A stretch of 64,000 nucleotides of DNA from CAVRQM01 sp965246915 (GTDB taxonomy: Bacteria > Pseudomonadota > Alphaproteobacteria > Acetobacterales > Acetobacteraceae): assembly GCA_965246915.1 (NCBI GenBank), contig CBDFGB010000025.1, positions 124,001 through 188,000 on the forward strand. Direction: 5' to 3'. Within the stretch, counting starts at the first letter, position 1. Each line of letters starts with the position of its first letter. This document shows positions 8,386-16,665 of the stretch, one piece after another. The notes beneath the pieces were generated by a model. The model saw only the letters and a list, made by a program, of their open reading frames with translations, made no database searches and was not told where the DNA came from. Both the position numbers and the translations under genes were made by a program.

Positions 8386-8403
8386 ATTCCATTATAGTGG
8401 AAT
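8386..8403. promoter_or_regulatory. palindrome ATTCCA-N6-TGGAAT overlapping the XRE-cupin start
   Basis: A perfect inverted repeat with 6-base arms straddles a -10-like TATAGT (8393-8398). Its right arm runs into the ATG of the XRE-cupin gene. A regulator bound here would block both the promoter and the start codon, which fits autorepression. The predicted transcription start would lie at or just inside the coding sequence, implying a leaderless mRNA, or else a true start at the in-frame GTG at 8417. Confidence 0.5.
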
Positions 8404-8998
8404 GTATGATGCTGATGTGAGTGCTGCTGCAAACGACATCGACCGCCTCGTCGGCGCGCGCATCCGCGCGCTCCGTGTCGAAAAGCGTCTGACGCTTGAA
8501 AGCCTTGCCGATTTGTCCGGTGTCAGCCGCGCCATGCTGTCGCGCATCGAACGGGCCGAATCCAGTCCGACCGCACAGCTACTGAACAAGCTTTGCGGTG
8601 GCCTGTCCGTTTCGATATCAGCGTTGTTCGCTCACGCCGAAGCGCCCGTCAATCCGCTGTCGAGACGATCGGACCAGCCGACATGGCGAGACCCCGAAAC
8701 GGGCTATCTGCGGCGGAATGTCTCGGCCGCAGCGGCGGGCTCTGCGGTCGATATCGTGGAAGTCGAATTTCCGCCTGGTCGGAGCATCACCTTCGACAGC
8801 GCGCGCTTCGTGGGGTGGGATCAGCACGTATGGGTATTGGACGGCGCGCTGCGGCTCGATCTCGGAGGCGAGGTCCACGATCTGCGGACCGGGGACTGCT
8901 TGATGATGTCTTTTGATCGGCCGATCACGTTTCATAACCCGACGCAACATCCGGTCCGTTACGCCGTGATCGTCAGCCATGGGACCGCTGGGCCATGA
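8402..8998 (+). CDS. XRE-family regulator with C-terminal cupin domain
   Basis: A 198-residue two-domain regulator. An N-terminal lambda-repressor-type HTH spans about 12-68 (RIRALRVEKRLTLESLADLS, then GVSRAMLSRIERAESSPT). A C-terminal cupin follows at about 105-195 (VEVEFPPGRSITFD, WVLDGALRLDLGG, LRTGDCLMM). This architecture is common in regulators that sense a small ligand through the cupin. The stop overlaps the GNAT gene start (ATGA), and the pairing of such a regulator with an acetyltransferase recurs in proteobacteria, so the two probably act on the same metabolite. A palindrome over its own start suggests autoregulation. Confidence 0.9.
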   Translation: MYDADVSAAANDIDRLVGARIRALRVEKRLTLESLADLSGVSRAMLSRIERAESSPTAQLLNKLCGGLSVSISALFAHAEAPVNPLSRRSDQPTWRDPETGYLRRNVSAAAAGSAVDIVEVEFPPGRSITFDSARFVGWDQHVWVLDGALRLDLGGEVHDLRTGDCLMMSFDRPITFHNPTQHPVRYAVIVSHGTAGP

Positions 8999-9558
8999 TT
9001 GCGGGAGGCGACGTCGAAATCCGCGTCCTGGACGCCGCCGAGGCGGAGGCACGAATTGGTGACCTGTCGACGATTCTGGTCGATGCCGTCGCGCATGGCG
9101 CGTCGGTCAACTTCATGGCGGGTTTTTCGGGCGACGAGGCCCGCGCATTCTGGCGGGGCCAGTTGCACGGCATCGCCGCCGGCGAACGGCTGCTCATCGT
9201 GTGCGACGACGGAGCGAGGCTTTTGGGCACCGTCGTGGTGACGTTCGCGCCGCAGCCGAACGCGCCGCACCGTGCGGAGATCGGCAAGATGCTGGTCCAC
9301 TCGTCGGCGCGCCGGCGGGGGCTCGGGCGTCGTTTGCTCGAAGCCGCCGAAACGGCGGCGCGGGACGCAGGCCGCACCCTGTTGATGCTCGACACCGAGG
9401 CGGGCAGCGCCGGCGATCTGCTCTACCGAAGCTGCGGCTGGGTCGAGGTTGGCCGGATTCCCGAACATTCGTTTCGACCGGACGGGCGTCTTGCCGAAAG
9501 CGTCGCGTTTTTCAAAACCGTTGGCGCGCATTGTCGCCCGCGTTCTGTCGCTCGCTGA
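8995..9558 (+). CDS. GNAT-family N-acetyltransferase
   Basis: A 187-residue acetyl-CoA-dependent acetyltransferase. The acetyl-CoA pyrophosphate-binding loop is seen as ARRRGLGRRLLEAAE (near 103-117), preceded by strand EIGKMLVHSS and followed by LMLDTEAGSAGDLLYRSCGW, typical of GNAT motifs A and B. It is translationally coupled to the XRE-cupin regulator by a 4-base overlap. The substrate is unknown; detoxification of an amine or antibiotic-like compound is a common role for this pair but is inference here. Confidence 0.88.
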   Translation: MIAGGDVEIRVLDAAEAEARIGDLSTILVDAVAHGASVNFMAGFSGDEARAFWRGQLHGIAAGERLLIVCDDGARLLGTVVVTFAPQPNAPHRAEIGKMLVHSSARRRGLGRRLLEAAETAARDAGRTLLMLDTEAGSAGDLLYRSCGWVEVGRIPEHSFRPDGRLAESVAFFKTVGAHCRPRSVAR

Positions 9559-9561
9559 GAC

Positions 9562-9783
9562 ATGGGCGACACCGCCGCTCCGGGTGTCGGTCACAATGGC
9601 GGCCCGCCGCTCGAGGACGATCCCGACGCCGCGTGGCGCCTGTGGTGCTGGCGTCGGGCGCACAGGAAGGCATGGTCCGCACCTCGGGAGATCGCGCTGC
9701 GCCGGTTGGAGCGAGCGCAGGCGCTGGGCCTGACGTATCGCGAATACGCGCTCGAAATTCTGGAGCGCGGCCGATACCTGTGA
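9562..9783 (+). CDS. small HNGGPPL-motif protein
   Basis: A 73-residue protein beginning 3 bases after the GNAT stop. It contains GVGHNGGPPLEDD followed by a Trp/Arg-rich helix (WRLWCWRRAHRKAW) and a helix ending LGLTYREYALEILERGRYL. I remember the HNGGPPL motif from many short uncharacterised alphaproteobacterial proteins; no function is known to me. The coding signal is good (start, spacing, co-orientation) and it is probably the third gene of the regulator-acetyltransferase operon. Confidence 0.7.
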   Translation: MGDTAAPGVGHNGGPPLEDDPDAAWRLWCWRRAHRKAWSAPREIALRRLERAQALGLTYREYALEILERGRYL

Positions 9784-9854
9784 GGCCGCGATTGCCGTGG
9801 GTCGGGGTTTGCCCCTAGCGTCGGGCGTCCGCGGTGATTGGGGGAGCCTGTTCG

Positions 9855-10316
9855 ATGCATCGCCTTGTCCTGACGCTGCTGGCCGGCGTCATCGCCGCGA
9901 TCGTGCTGCAGCCCGGGCGGGCGCAGGCGCAATGGGTGTTCGTGGCGCGCAAGGTGATCGGTCGGATCGAGCATCTGACGCAGCCGTCGGATCAGCCGGC
10001 GACGCAGCCCGGCTACGATGTGGCCTCGGTCATCCTCGATGCCCGCCCGGCCAACGTCTACCAGACCGTGCTGGCCGCCTTGCACCGGCGTCCCGAGTTG
10101 GAGATCCGCCAGGACGATGCGCTGCACCGCCACGTCGAGTTCACGAGCGGCGGCCGTTCCGCGTCGATCACGGTGGTGGCGCTGGGCGACAACGTCGCGC
10201 AGTTGCTCGTCGGCTCGGCGATCCATCCAGGTGAGCCGTCTGACACGTCTCGGGTGCTGGAGGGCGTCCTGAGCGTCTGCCGCGAGATGAAGAAGGTTTG
10301 CACGGTGGGCGGGTAG
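9855..10316 (+). CDS. secreted protein of unknown function
   Basis: A 153-residue protein with a cleavable signal peptide (MHRLVLTLLAGVIAAIVL followed by GRAQAQ). The ATG at 9855 is preferred because it starts the signal peptide and follows a GGGGGAG ribosome binding site; an upstream GTG would add seven unhelpful residues. The mature part has a basic segment (FVARKVIGRIEHL), a central region VASVILDARPANVYQTVLAAL and two C-terminal cysteines (CREMKKVC). Inward-facing REP-like repeats follow immediately. No family recognised. Confidence 0.7.
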   Translation: MHRLVLTLLAGVIAAIVLQPGRAQAQWVFVARKVIGRIEHLTQPSDQPATQPGYDVASVILDARPANVYQTVLAALHRRPELEIRQDDALHRHVEFTSGGRSASITVVALGDNVAQLLVGSAIHPGEPSDTSRVLEGVLSVCREMKKVCTVGG

Positions 10317-10340
10317 GGAGTTGTTGTTCATTTTGTATTC

Positions 10341-10465
10341 GTCATGGCCGGGCTTGACCTGGCCACCTACGCCGTGACGCAACCGCCGGCCGGGCCACCT
10401 AACGCTACATCTATCGACTGCGGCCAGCGCGGCCCGTGGGTGGCCGGGTCAAGCCCGGCCATGAC
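10341..10465. repeat. inverted pair of 27-bp REP-like palindromic units
   Basis: Two 27-base units, 10341-10367 and 10439-10465, are inverted copies of each other and differ at one base. Each contains GGCCGGGCTTGAC and is itself partly palindromic. About 70 bases lie between them. Related units occur at 14267-14333 and 25909-25935. The right unit runs into the apparent 5' extension of the downstream aminotransferase frame, giving the residues GRVKPGHD typical of such elements. This is a dispersed alphaproteobacterial repeat, perhaps acting as a transcript end or processing site. Confidence 0.8.
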
Positions 10466-10474
10466 GATTTATCA

Positions 10475-11773
10475 ATGACGCAGAACAGCAGCCTCCATGC
10501 CGCACTGTCCGAGGCCAAGCAAAACTACGCCGCACGAAACCCGAACAGTCTCGCGGCGCACGAATCCGCGAAAGCCTCGATGCCCGGCGGCAACACCCGC
10601 ACCGTGCTGTACTATGATCCGTTCCCGCTGGCGTTCGCGGGTGGGCAGGGTGCCCGCGTCACCGACATCGATGGCCACGACTACACCGACTTTCTCAGCG
10701 AATACACGGCGGGCGTGGCGGGGCACTCGCACCCCGCGATCCGCCGCGCGGTGACCGCCGCGCTGGATTCCGGGATCAGCCTCGGCGCGCACAACACGCT
10801 GGAGCAGCCGTTCGCGGCCGCCGTGCAGGCGCGATTTCCCTCGATGGTGCTCCTGCGGTTCACCAATTCCGGAACGGAGGCGAATCTGCTGGCGATAAGC
10901 CTGGCCATCGCCGCGACCGGCCGACGCAAGATCATGGTGTTTCCCGGCGGCTACCACGGAGCGGTGTTCGTCTTCTCGCCCGGGGCGAACCTCAACGCGC
11001 CGTTCGATTTCGTCATGGGCGCGTTCAACGATACCGAGACGACTCTCGACGCCATCGCCACGCATCGCGACGAATTGGCCGCGGTGATCGTCGAGCCGAT
11101 GCTGGGCGGCGGCGGCTGCATCCCCGCCGAAGCTGGGTTCCTCGGCACGCTGCGCGAGGCGACGGCGGCGGCGGGCATCGTGCTGATCTTCGACGAGGTG
11201 ATGACCTCGCGTCTCGCGCCCGGCGGCTTGCAGTCGGTCTACGGCGTGACGCCGGATCTTACCACGCTCGGCAAATACGTCGGCGGCGGCATGAGTTTCG
11301 GCGCGTTCGGCGGCCGCGCCGACCTGATGGAGCGTCTCGATCCGACGCGGCCGGGTGCGCTCGGCCACGCCGGCACGTTCAACAACAACGTGCTGACGAT
11401 GGCCGCCGGACACGCCGCACTGACCGAGGTCTTCACGCCCGAGGCGTGCGTGGCCCTGAACGCGACGGGCGACGATCTGCGCGTCCGGCTCAACGACGCG
11501 GCGGCCCGACACGGGGCGTCCCTCCGGTTCACCGGGATCGGCTCGATGCTGAGCGCTCATGTGACATCGGGCGAGGTGCGGCGCGCCGAGGACGCGCAGG
11601 CGGGCAACATGGCGGCGCGCGATCTGCTGTTCTTCGACCTCGTGGCGGCCGGGTTCTGGCTGGCCCGACGCGGCATGATGGCGTTGTCGGTCGCACTCGC
11701 GCCCGGCGATATCGACCGGCTGGTGGACGCCGTCGACGAGTTCGCCGCGAGCCGGGGGCATCTGCTGGCGTGA
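10475..11773 (+). CDS. class III aminotransferase, glutamate-1-semialdehyde-aminomutase-like
   Basis: A 432-residue PLP-dependent enzyme of the HemL-like group. Visible motifs are GGNTRTVLYYDPFP, the cofactor phosphate site FTNSGTEANLLAI, FPGGYHGAV, the PLP-ring aspartate in LIFDEVMTSRL and the Schiff-base lysine in TTLGKYVGGGM. The ATG at 10475 is chosen because the 13 residues before it are encoded by the REP-like repeat. Real hemL is normally a housekeeping gene set apart; here the gene precedes a polyamine-type ABC importer on the same strand, so a catabolic or aminomutase role on an imported amine is more likely than tetrapyrrole synthesis. Confidence 0.85.
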   Translation: MTQNSSLHAALSEAKQNYAARNPNSLAAHESAKASMPGGNTRTVLYYDPFPLAFAGGQGARVTDIDGHDYTDFLSEYTAGVAGHSHPAIRRAVTAALDSGISLGAHNTLEQPFAAAVQARFPSMVLLRFTNSGTEANLLAISLAIAATGRRKIMVFPGGYHGAVFVFSPGANLNAPFDFVMGAFNDTETTLDAIATHRDELAAVIVEPMLGGGGCIPAEAGFLGTLREATAAAGIVLIFDEVMTSRLAPGGLQSVYGVTPDLTTLGKYVGGGMSFGAFGGRADLMERLDPTRPGALGHAGTFNNNVLTMAAGHAALTEVFTPEACVALNATGDDLRVRLNDAAARHGASLRFTGIGSMLSAHVTSGEVRRAEDAQAGNMAARDLLFFDLVAAGFWLARRGMMALSVALAPGDIDRLVDAVDEFAASRGHLLA

Positions 11774-11883
11774 CTGCCCGTTCACTGGGCAATTCGCGGA
11801 TGTGACCGTTCCCGCGCAAAGATGATGGCGTTCTGGCATGGAGCGTGCATCATCGGCTGCATGGCGTGTGCGTGGGGCGGGCG

Positions 11884-12954
11884 ATGACCGATGCCGGGGT
11901 CGAACTGGTGGCGGTGACCAAGGCCTACGGGGCCGTGACCGCCGTCGACGCGATCGATCTGCGCATCCCCAATGGCAGCTATTGCTGCCTGATCGGCCCG
12001 TCCGGCTGCGGCAAGACCTCGACGCTGCGGATGATCGCCGGGCACGAGACCGCCAGCAGCGGCGATATCCTGATCGGCGGGCGCAACGTCACCGATCTGC
12101 CGCCGGCCAAGCGCGGCACCGCCATGATGTTCCAAAGCTATGCGCTGTTTCCCCATCTCACCTGCCTCGACAACGTCGCATTCAGCCTGCGCATGCAGGG
12201 CGTGGGGACCGCCGAGCGGCACGACAAGGCGCGCGCGATGCTCGCGAAAGTACATCTCGAGCAGTTCGCGGAGCGCCGACCGGCCCAGTTGTCGGGCGGC
12301 CAGCAGCAGCGCGTGGCGCTCGCGCGGGCGCTGATCACCAATCCGTCCGTCTTGTTGCTGGACGAGCCGCTGTCCGCGCTGGACCCCTTCCTGCGCGGCC
12401 GGATGCGCGAGGAGCTGAAGCGGCTGCAGCGCGATCTCGGCATCACCTTCGTCCATGTCACCCACGCGCAGGACGAGGCGCTGGCTCTGGCTGACCTGAT
12501 CGTGGTGATGGAGGGTGGCCGCATCCTGCAGGCCGACGCGCCGCGCTCGGTGTTCGAGCGGCCGCGCACACCGTTCGTGGCGCGCTTCATGGGCGGCCAC
12601 AACATTCTCAAGGGGCGGGTGCTCAATGGCGGGCATAGCATGGCGCTGGCGGACGGCAACGCGATCGTGCTGCCGGGCGAGGCGAATGCCGCCACCGGCG
12701 ACGTGCAGATCGCGGTGCGCGGCGATCGCATGCGCATCCTCGCACCCGACGAACAGGCCGAGAACCGGCTGCCAGCGTCGGTGACGGCGGTCGAATACAG
12801 CGGCACGTTCGTTCGGCTGGCGTTGCAGGATGCCTCGGGAGGCGCGCACAGCCTGCTGCTGAGCGAGGCGGATTTCTTCCGGCGCCCGGTGGCGCTGGGC
12901 GATCACGTCGTGACCGGTTTCTCTCCGGACGACGCGCATCTGTTGGTGACGTGA
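11884..12954 (+). CDS. ABC transporter ATP-binding protein, polyamine (PotA-like) type
   Basis: Cytoplasmic ATPase of a spermidine/putrescine-type importer. The 356 residues have Walker A GPSGCGKTS, Q-loop MMFQSYALFPHL, signature LSGGQQQR, Walker B VLLLDEPLSALD and H-loop HVTHAQDEA, then a C-terminal TOBE-type regulatory region from about 245. All catalytic motifs are intact. The ATG at 11884 gives the family's usual N-terminus; an upstream in-frame start would add 13 residues without a better binding site. The solute-binding protein gene starts right after, followed by two permeases. Confidence 0.9.
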   Translation: MTDAGVELVAVTKAYGAVTAVDAIDLRIPNGSYCCLIGPSGCGKTSTLRMIAGHETASSGDILIGGRNVTDLPPAKRGTAMMFQSYALFPHLTCLDNVAFSLRMQGVGTAERHDKARAMLAKVHLEQFAERRPAQLSGGQQQRVALARALITNPSVLLLDEPLSALDPFLRGRMREELKRLQRDLGITFVHVTHAQDEALALADLIVVMEGGRILQADAPRSVFERPRTPFVARFMGGHNILKGRVLNGGHSMALADGNAIVLPGEANAATGDVQIAVRGDRMRILAPDEQAENRLPASVTAVEYSGTFVRLALQDASGGAHSLLLSEADFFRRPVALGDHVVTGFSPDDAHLLVT

Positions 12955-12965
12955 ACACAGGGGAT

Positions 12966-14249
12966 ATGAAGATGCACAACGGGGTTTCCCGCCGCGCCAT
13001 GCTGAAGGGCGCCGCGGCCGCCAGCGGCGTCGCGATCGGGTCGGGCGCCGTCACCGGCTTCCCGACGATCTGGGCGCAGAACATCAAGGACGTGACCTTG
13101 CGACAGATCGGCACCGGCGTGTCGGGCCAGAACCCGATCGCCGAGCAGGCCAAGAAGGATCTGGGCTTCACCGTGCAGATGACGGCGCTCGACAGCGACG
13201 CGGCCGCGCAGCGCGTCGCGACCCAGCCGAAAAGCTACGACATCGCCGACGTCGAATACTGGATCTGCAAAAAGGTGTTCCCGTCCGGGAACCTGCAGCC
13301 GATCGACACCAAGAAGCTGAAGCTGTTCGACAAGATCGTGCCGTTGTTCATCACTGGCAAGCTGACGCCCGAGAGCGTCATCGCGCAGGGCACGGCACCG
13401 CATACCGTCGGCTTCGTCGACGGGAAGGACAGCGTCAAGTTCTCCAAGACGCCGACCGAGTGGTTCACGATGATCCCGACGATCTACAACGCCGACACGC
13501 TGGGCGTGCGTCCCGATCTGGTCGGCCGGCCGATCACCAACTGGAAGGACCTGGTCGATCCCGCCTTCAAGGGCAAGGCGTCGATCCTGAACATCCCCTC
13601 CATCGGCATCATGGACGCCGGCATGGTCTGCCGCAGCCTGGGCGCCGTCGACTACGTCGATATCGGCAACATGACGAAGGCCGAGATCGACAAGACGATG
13701 GCGACCCTGACCGGATACAAGAAGGCGGGCCAGTTCCGCGCCTTCTGGAAGAGCTTCGACGAGAGCGTGAACCTGATGGCCTCCGGCGAGGTCATCATCC
13801 AGTCGATGTGGTCGCCTGCGGTCACCGCTGTCCGCTCCAAGGGCATCCAGTGCGTCTATGGTCCGCTGAAGGAGGGCTATCGCTCCTGGGGTGGCGGCAT
13901 CGGGCTCGCCAAGGCTCTGTCGGGCATCCAACTCGACGCGGCCTACGAGTATTTGAACTGGTATCTGTCGGGCTGGGTCGGCGCGTATCTGAACCGGCAG
14001 GGCTACTACTCGGCCGTGCTGGACACGGCCAAGGACCATATGAAGCCCGAGGAATGGGCTTTCTGGATGGAGGGCAAGCCGGCCACCATCCCGATCGTCT
14101 CGCCGGACGGCACGCCGATCTATCCGGTCGGCGCGGTGCGCGACGGCGGCAGTTTCTATGAGCGGATGGGCCATGTCGCGTGCTGGAACGCGGTCATGGA
14201 CGAGAACAAGTATATGGTCCAGAAATGGAATGAGTTCGTGGCGGCTTGA
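12966..14249 (+). CDS. extracellular solute-binding protein, PotD/PotF-like, Tat-exported
   Basis: Periplasmic substrate-binding protein for the adjacent importer, 427 residues. It begins with a twin-arginine signal (SRRAMLKGAAAASG) and a cleavage region near TIWAQN. The mature protein has the bilobed organisation of the polyamine-binding family (WFTMIPTIYNADTLG, GGIGLAKALSG, WYLSGWVGAYLNRQGYYS). A GTG at 12951 overlaps the ATPase stop, but the ATG at 12966 is preceded by a GGGG-rich binding site and is preferred. Its Tat export is less common than Sec export in this family. A REP-like hairpin follows the stop, before the permease genes. The ligand is unknown. Confidence 0.88.
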   Translation: MKMHNGVSRRAMLKGAAAASGVAIGSGAVTGFPTIWAQNIKDVTLRQIGTGVSGQNPIAEQAKKDLGFTVQMTALDSDAAAQRVATQPKSYDIADVEYWICKKVFPSGNLQPIDTKKLKLFDKIVPLFITGKLTPESVIAQGTAPHTVGFVDGKDSVKFSKTPTEWFTMIPTIYNADTLGVRPDLVGRPITNWKDLVDPAFKGKASILNIPSIGIMDAGMVCRSLGAVDYVDIGNMTKAEIDKTMATLTGYKKAGQFRAFWKSFDESVNLMASGEVIIQSMWSPAVTAVRSKGIQCVYGPLKEGYRSWGGGIGLAKALSGIQLDAAYEYLNWYLSGWVGAYLNRQGYYSAVLDTAKDHMKPEEWAFWMEGKPATIPIVSPDGTPIYPVGAVRDGGSFYERMGHVACWNAVMDENKYMVQKWNEFVAA

Positions 14250-14266
14250 TGTTCGTTCCGGCTACC

Positions 14267-14333
14267 GTCATACCCGGGCTTGACCCGGGTATCTCGTCCC
14301 GCACGAGATGGCCGGATCAAGTCCGGCCATGAC
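14267..14333. repeat. REP-like long hairpin inside the ABC operon
   Basis: A 67-base imperfect palindrome with a CCCGC loop. Each half has a unit of the form GTCAT..CCGG.CTTGA.CCGG..ATCTCGT, and differences between the halves fall at only a few positions. It fills the gap between the solute-binding protein stop and the first permease start. The right half read in frame gives MAGSSPAMT, so the permease start must lie beyond it. In well-studied operons such as malEFG a REP hairpin at this place stabilises the upstream binding-protein mRNA. Confidence 0.85.
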
Positions 14334-14334
14334 T

Positions 14335-15204
14335 ATGATGGTTGCGCGCCGCGACCGTCCGCGCAGCGGCATGGCCTATCTGCAGGCCACCCCGCTCGCC
14401 CTGATCATGGCGGTCTTCCTGCTAGTACCGGTCGCCACGATCGTCATCGTGAGCTTCTGGGACTATAACGAGTTCTCGCTGATTCCCGACTTCATCTTGC
14501 AGAACTACAAGGACGCGCTCGGCTCGCCGGTGACGTGGCGGACGTATTTCGCGACCATCCGCTACGCCGTCATCGTCTGGACGCTGACACTGGGCATCGG
14601 CTTCACGGTCGCATATTACTTATCGTTCCACATCCGCACGACGCTGTGGCAGATGGTGCTGTTCCAGGTCTGCGCCATCCCGTTCCTGACCAGCAACATC
14701 ATCCGCATGATCTCGTGGATTCCGTTCCTTGGCCGCAACGGAATCCTCAATCAAGCGCTCATGGGCGCGGGCTTGACCGACCATCCGCTCGAGTTCCTGC
14801 TGTATTCCGATTTTGCCGTGGTCCTGACATTCGTGCACCTGTTCACGCTGTTCATGGTGGTGCCGATCTTCAACACCATGATGCGCATCGACCGAGCGCT
14901 GATCGAGGCGGCGCGCGACGCCGGTGCCGGGGGGCTGTCGGTGCTGCGCCACGTCATCATCCCGCTGTCGCTGCCGGGCATCGCGATCGGCTCGATCTTC
15001 GTGGTGACCCTCGTGATGGGCGACTTCGTGACCGTGCAGATGATGAGCGGCGGGCAGTCCTCCTCGGTCGGCGTCATGATGCACAATCAGATCAGCCTGC
15101 TGCAGTATCCCGCCGCGGCCGCCAACGCGGTGGTGCTGCTCATCGTCGTGCTGATGATGGTCGCGGCCATCCTGCGCGCCGTCGACATCCGCAAGGAGCT
15201 GTGA
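14335..15204 (+). CDS. ABC transporter permease, PotB-like
   Basis: Inner-membrane subunit of the polyamine-type importer, about 289 residues with six predicted helices. The first is LALIMAVFLLVPVATIVIVS, and the ATPase-contacting EAA loop is EAARDAGAGGLSVLRHVIIP. The start is placed at 14335 (MMVARRD) because the upstream in-frame ATG lies in the repeat; 14338 is equally possible, and neither has an obvious ribosome binding site. The stop overlaps the next permease start by one base (TGATG). Confidence 0.88.
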   Translation: MMVARRDRPRSGMAYLQATPLALIMAVFLLVPVATIVIVSFWDYNEFSLIPDFILQNYKDALGSPVTWRTYFATIRYAVIVWTLTLGIGFTVAYYLSFHIRTTLWQMVLFQVCAIPFLTSNIIRMISWIPFLGRNGILNQALMGAGLTDHPLEFLLYSDFAVVLTFVHLFTLFMVVPIFNTMMRIDRALIEAARDAGAGGLSVLRHVIIPLSLPGIAIGSIFVVTLVMGDFVTVQMMSGGQSSSVGVMMHNQISLLQYPAAAANAVVLLIVVLMMVAAILRAVDIRKEL

Positions 15205-16016
15205 TGTCCGAGCAGCGCGGCCTCGCGCACTGGCTGCTGACCGCGTTCTTCGTGCTGTTCGTGGTGTTCCTGTACGGCCCGACGATCACCATCACGATCC
15301 TGTCGTTCCAGGGACCGACCGGCGGCCTGACCTTCCCGATGCGCGGCGTCTCGCTGCACTGGTTCGCCAATCTGTTCCAGAAGCAGATGGTGGGCGACTT
15401 CCTCGGTTCGCTGGGCCGATCGCTGATGCTCGCGTTCATGGTGATGGTCATTTCGGTGACCGTGGCGCTGCTCGCCGGCCTCGCGTTCCGGCGGAAGTTC
15501 TTCGGCGCGACCGCGCTGTTCTACACCGTGGTCGCGAGCCTGATCGTCCCCTCGGTGCTGATCTCGCTCGGCATCGGGCTGATGTTCGACATCGCCGACG
15601 TCTCGCCGACCTGGTACGGCTCGGCGTTGGGCGCGCACCTGACCTGGACCCTGCCGTTCGGCGTGCTGATCATGCTGGCGGTGTTTAACAGGTTCGACAA
15701 ACGCTTCGAGGAGGCGGCGCGCGACATGGGCGCGACGCCCTGGCAGACGTTTCGCTTCGTCGTGCTGCCGCTGATCCTGCCCAGCCTGGTGGGCGTCGGC
15801 CTGTTCGGGTTCACCCTGAGCTACGACGAGTTCGCCCGCACGATCATGGCCAACGGCTCATTGAACACGCTGCCGCTGGAGGTGTTCGGCATGACGACGA
15901 ATGTCACCACGCCGGTCCTGTATGCCCTCGGCACGGTCACGACGTTCTTCAGCTTCGCGGTGATCCTGTCGTGCCTCGCCGTAGTCCTGATGATGCGCCG
16001 CCGCCGCGCGGCTTGA
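15204..16016 (+). CDS. ABC transporter permease, PotC-like
   Basis: Second membrane subunit, 270 residues with about six helices. It starts MSEQRGLAHWLLTAFFVLF and has the EAA loop EEAARDMGATPWQTFRFVVLP before the last helices. The ATG at 15204 shares its first base with the preceding stop, which couples translation. It completes an ATPase/binding protein/permease/permease set. A 52-base gap separates it from dhaL, leaving room for only a short leader, so the kinase genes are probably in the same transcript. Confidence 0.9.
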   Translation: MSEQRGLAHWLLTAFFVLFVVFLYGPTITITILSFQGPTGGLTFPMRGVSLHWFANLFQKQMVGDFLGSLGRSLMLAFMVMVISVTVALLAGLAFRRKFFGATALFYTVVASLIVPSVLISLGIGLMFDIADVSPTWYGSALGAHLTWTLPFGVLIMLAVFNRFDKRFEEAARDMGATPWQTFRFVVLPLILPSLVGVGLFGFTLSYDEFARTIMANGSLNTLPLEVFGMTTNVTTPVLYALGTVTTFFSFAVILSCLAVVLMMRRRRAA

Positions 16017-16068
16017 TCCTGCCGGACTGTTCCGCCACGGTGCCCGCGGTCCGCCGGGGGAGGGACGA

Positions 16069-16665
16069 TTGCAGGAAGCTGAATTGCGCCGGCTGATCCA
16101 GTCGGTCGCCGACACGATCATCGCGCATGCCGAGGAGCTGACCGCGATCGACGCGGCGCAGGGCGACGGCGATCACGGCCTGAACATGAAGCGCGGGTTC
16201 GAGGCGGTGCTCGCCAAACTCGACGAGATCGTGGCCAAACCCCTGCCGGCGGCGGTGAGCGAGGTCGGGCGGACGCTGGTGATGAACGTGGGTGGCGCGT
16301 CGGGTGCCATCTTTGGCACCGCGTTCATGGCGTTCGGCAAGGCCATCCCCGAACAGCCGAGCCTGGCCGACCTGGCCCCGGCGCTGGACGCCGCGATCGC
16401 CGCGACCAAGGCCCGCGGAAAATCCGATGTCGGCCAGAAGACGATGCTGGATGTGCTGGCGCCCGTGGCGGCCGCACTGCATGCCGGTGGGGCCGACGTC
16501 GCTTCGGTCGCACATCGCGCGGCCGAAGCGACCGCCGACATGCCGGCGGTGCGGGGGCGGGCGTCCTTCCTGGGCGAGCGCAGCCTCGGCAAAATGGACG
16601 CCGGCGCCCGCAGCGCAGCGCTGATTATTGCGGCCGTCGCGGCCACGCTGGAGGCCACCCCATGA
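16069..16665 (+). CDS. dhaL: DhaL, ADP/ATP-binding subunit of dihydroxyacetone-type kinase
   Basis: Nucleotide-binding half of a Dha-type kinase, 198 residues. The metal/nucleotide-binding motif GDGDHGLNMKRG and GGASGAIFGTAF are diagnostic of DhaL. A TTG start at 16069 is supported by a strong GGGGGAGGGA ribosome binding site; no ATG or GTG lies close by. Its stop overlaps dhaK (ATGA). In PTS-type systems DhaL is rephosphorylated by DhaM, which is not seen here, so an ATP-dependent DhaKL acting on a triose or tetrulose is an open possibility. Confidence 0.9.
   Translation: MQEAELRRLIQSVADTIIAHAEELTAIDAAQGDGDHGLNMKRGFEAVLAKLDEIVAKPLPAAVSEVGRTLVMNVGGASGAIFGTAFMAFGKAIPEQPSLADLAPALDAAIAATKARGKSDVGQKTMLDVLAPVAAALHAGGADVASVAHRAAEATADMPAVRGRASFLGERSLGKMDAGARSAALIIAAVAATLEATP

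Noticed and set aside
10475..11773. Housekeeping hemL (glutamate-1-semialdehyde aminomutase for tetrapyrroles)
   Set aside because: The fold fits, but alphaproteobacteria usually make aminolevulinate by the C4 (HemA/ALAS) route and the context is an amine importer, so the symbol was not assigned.
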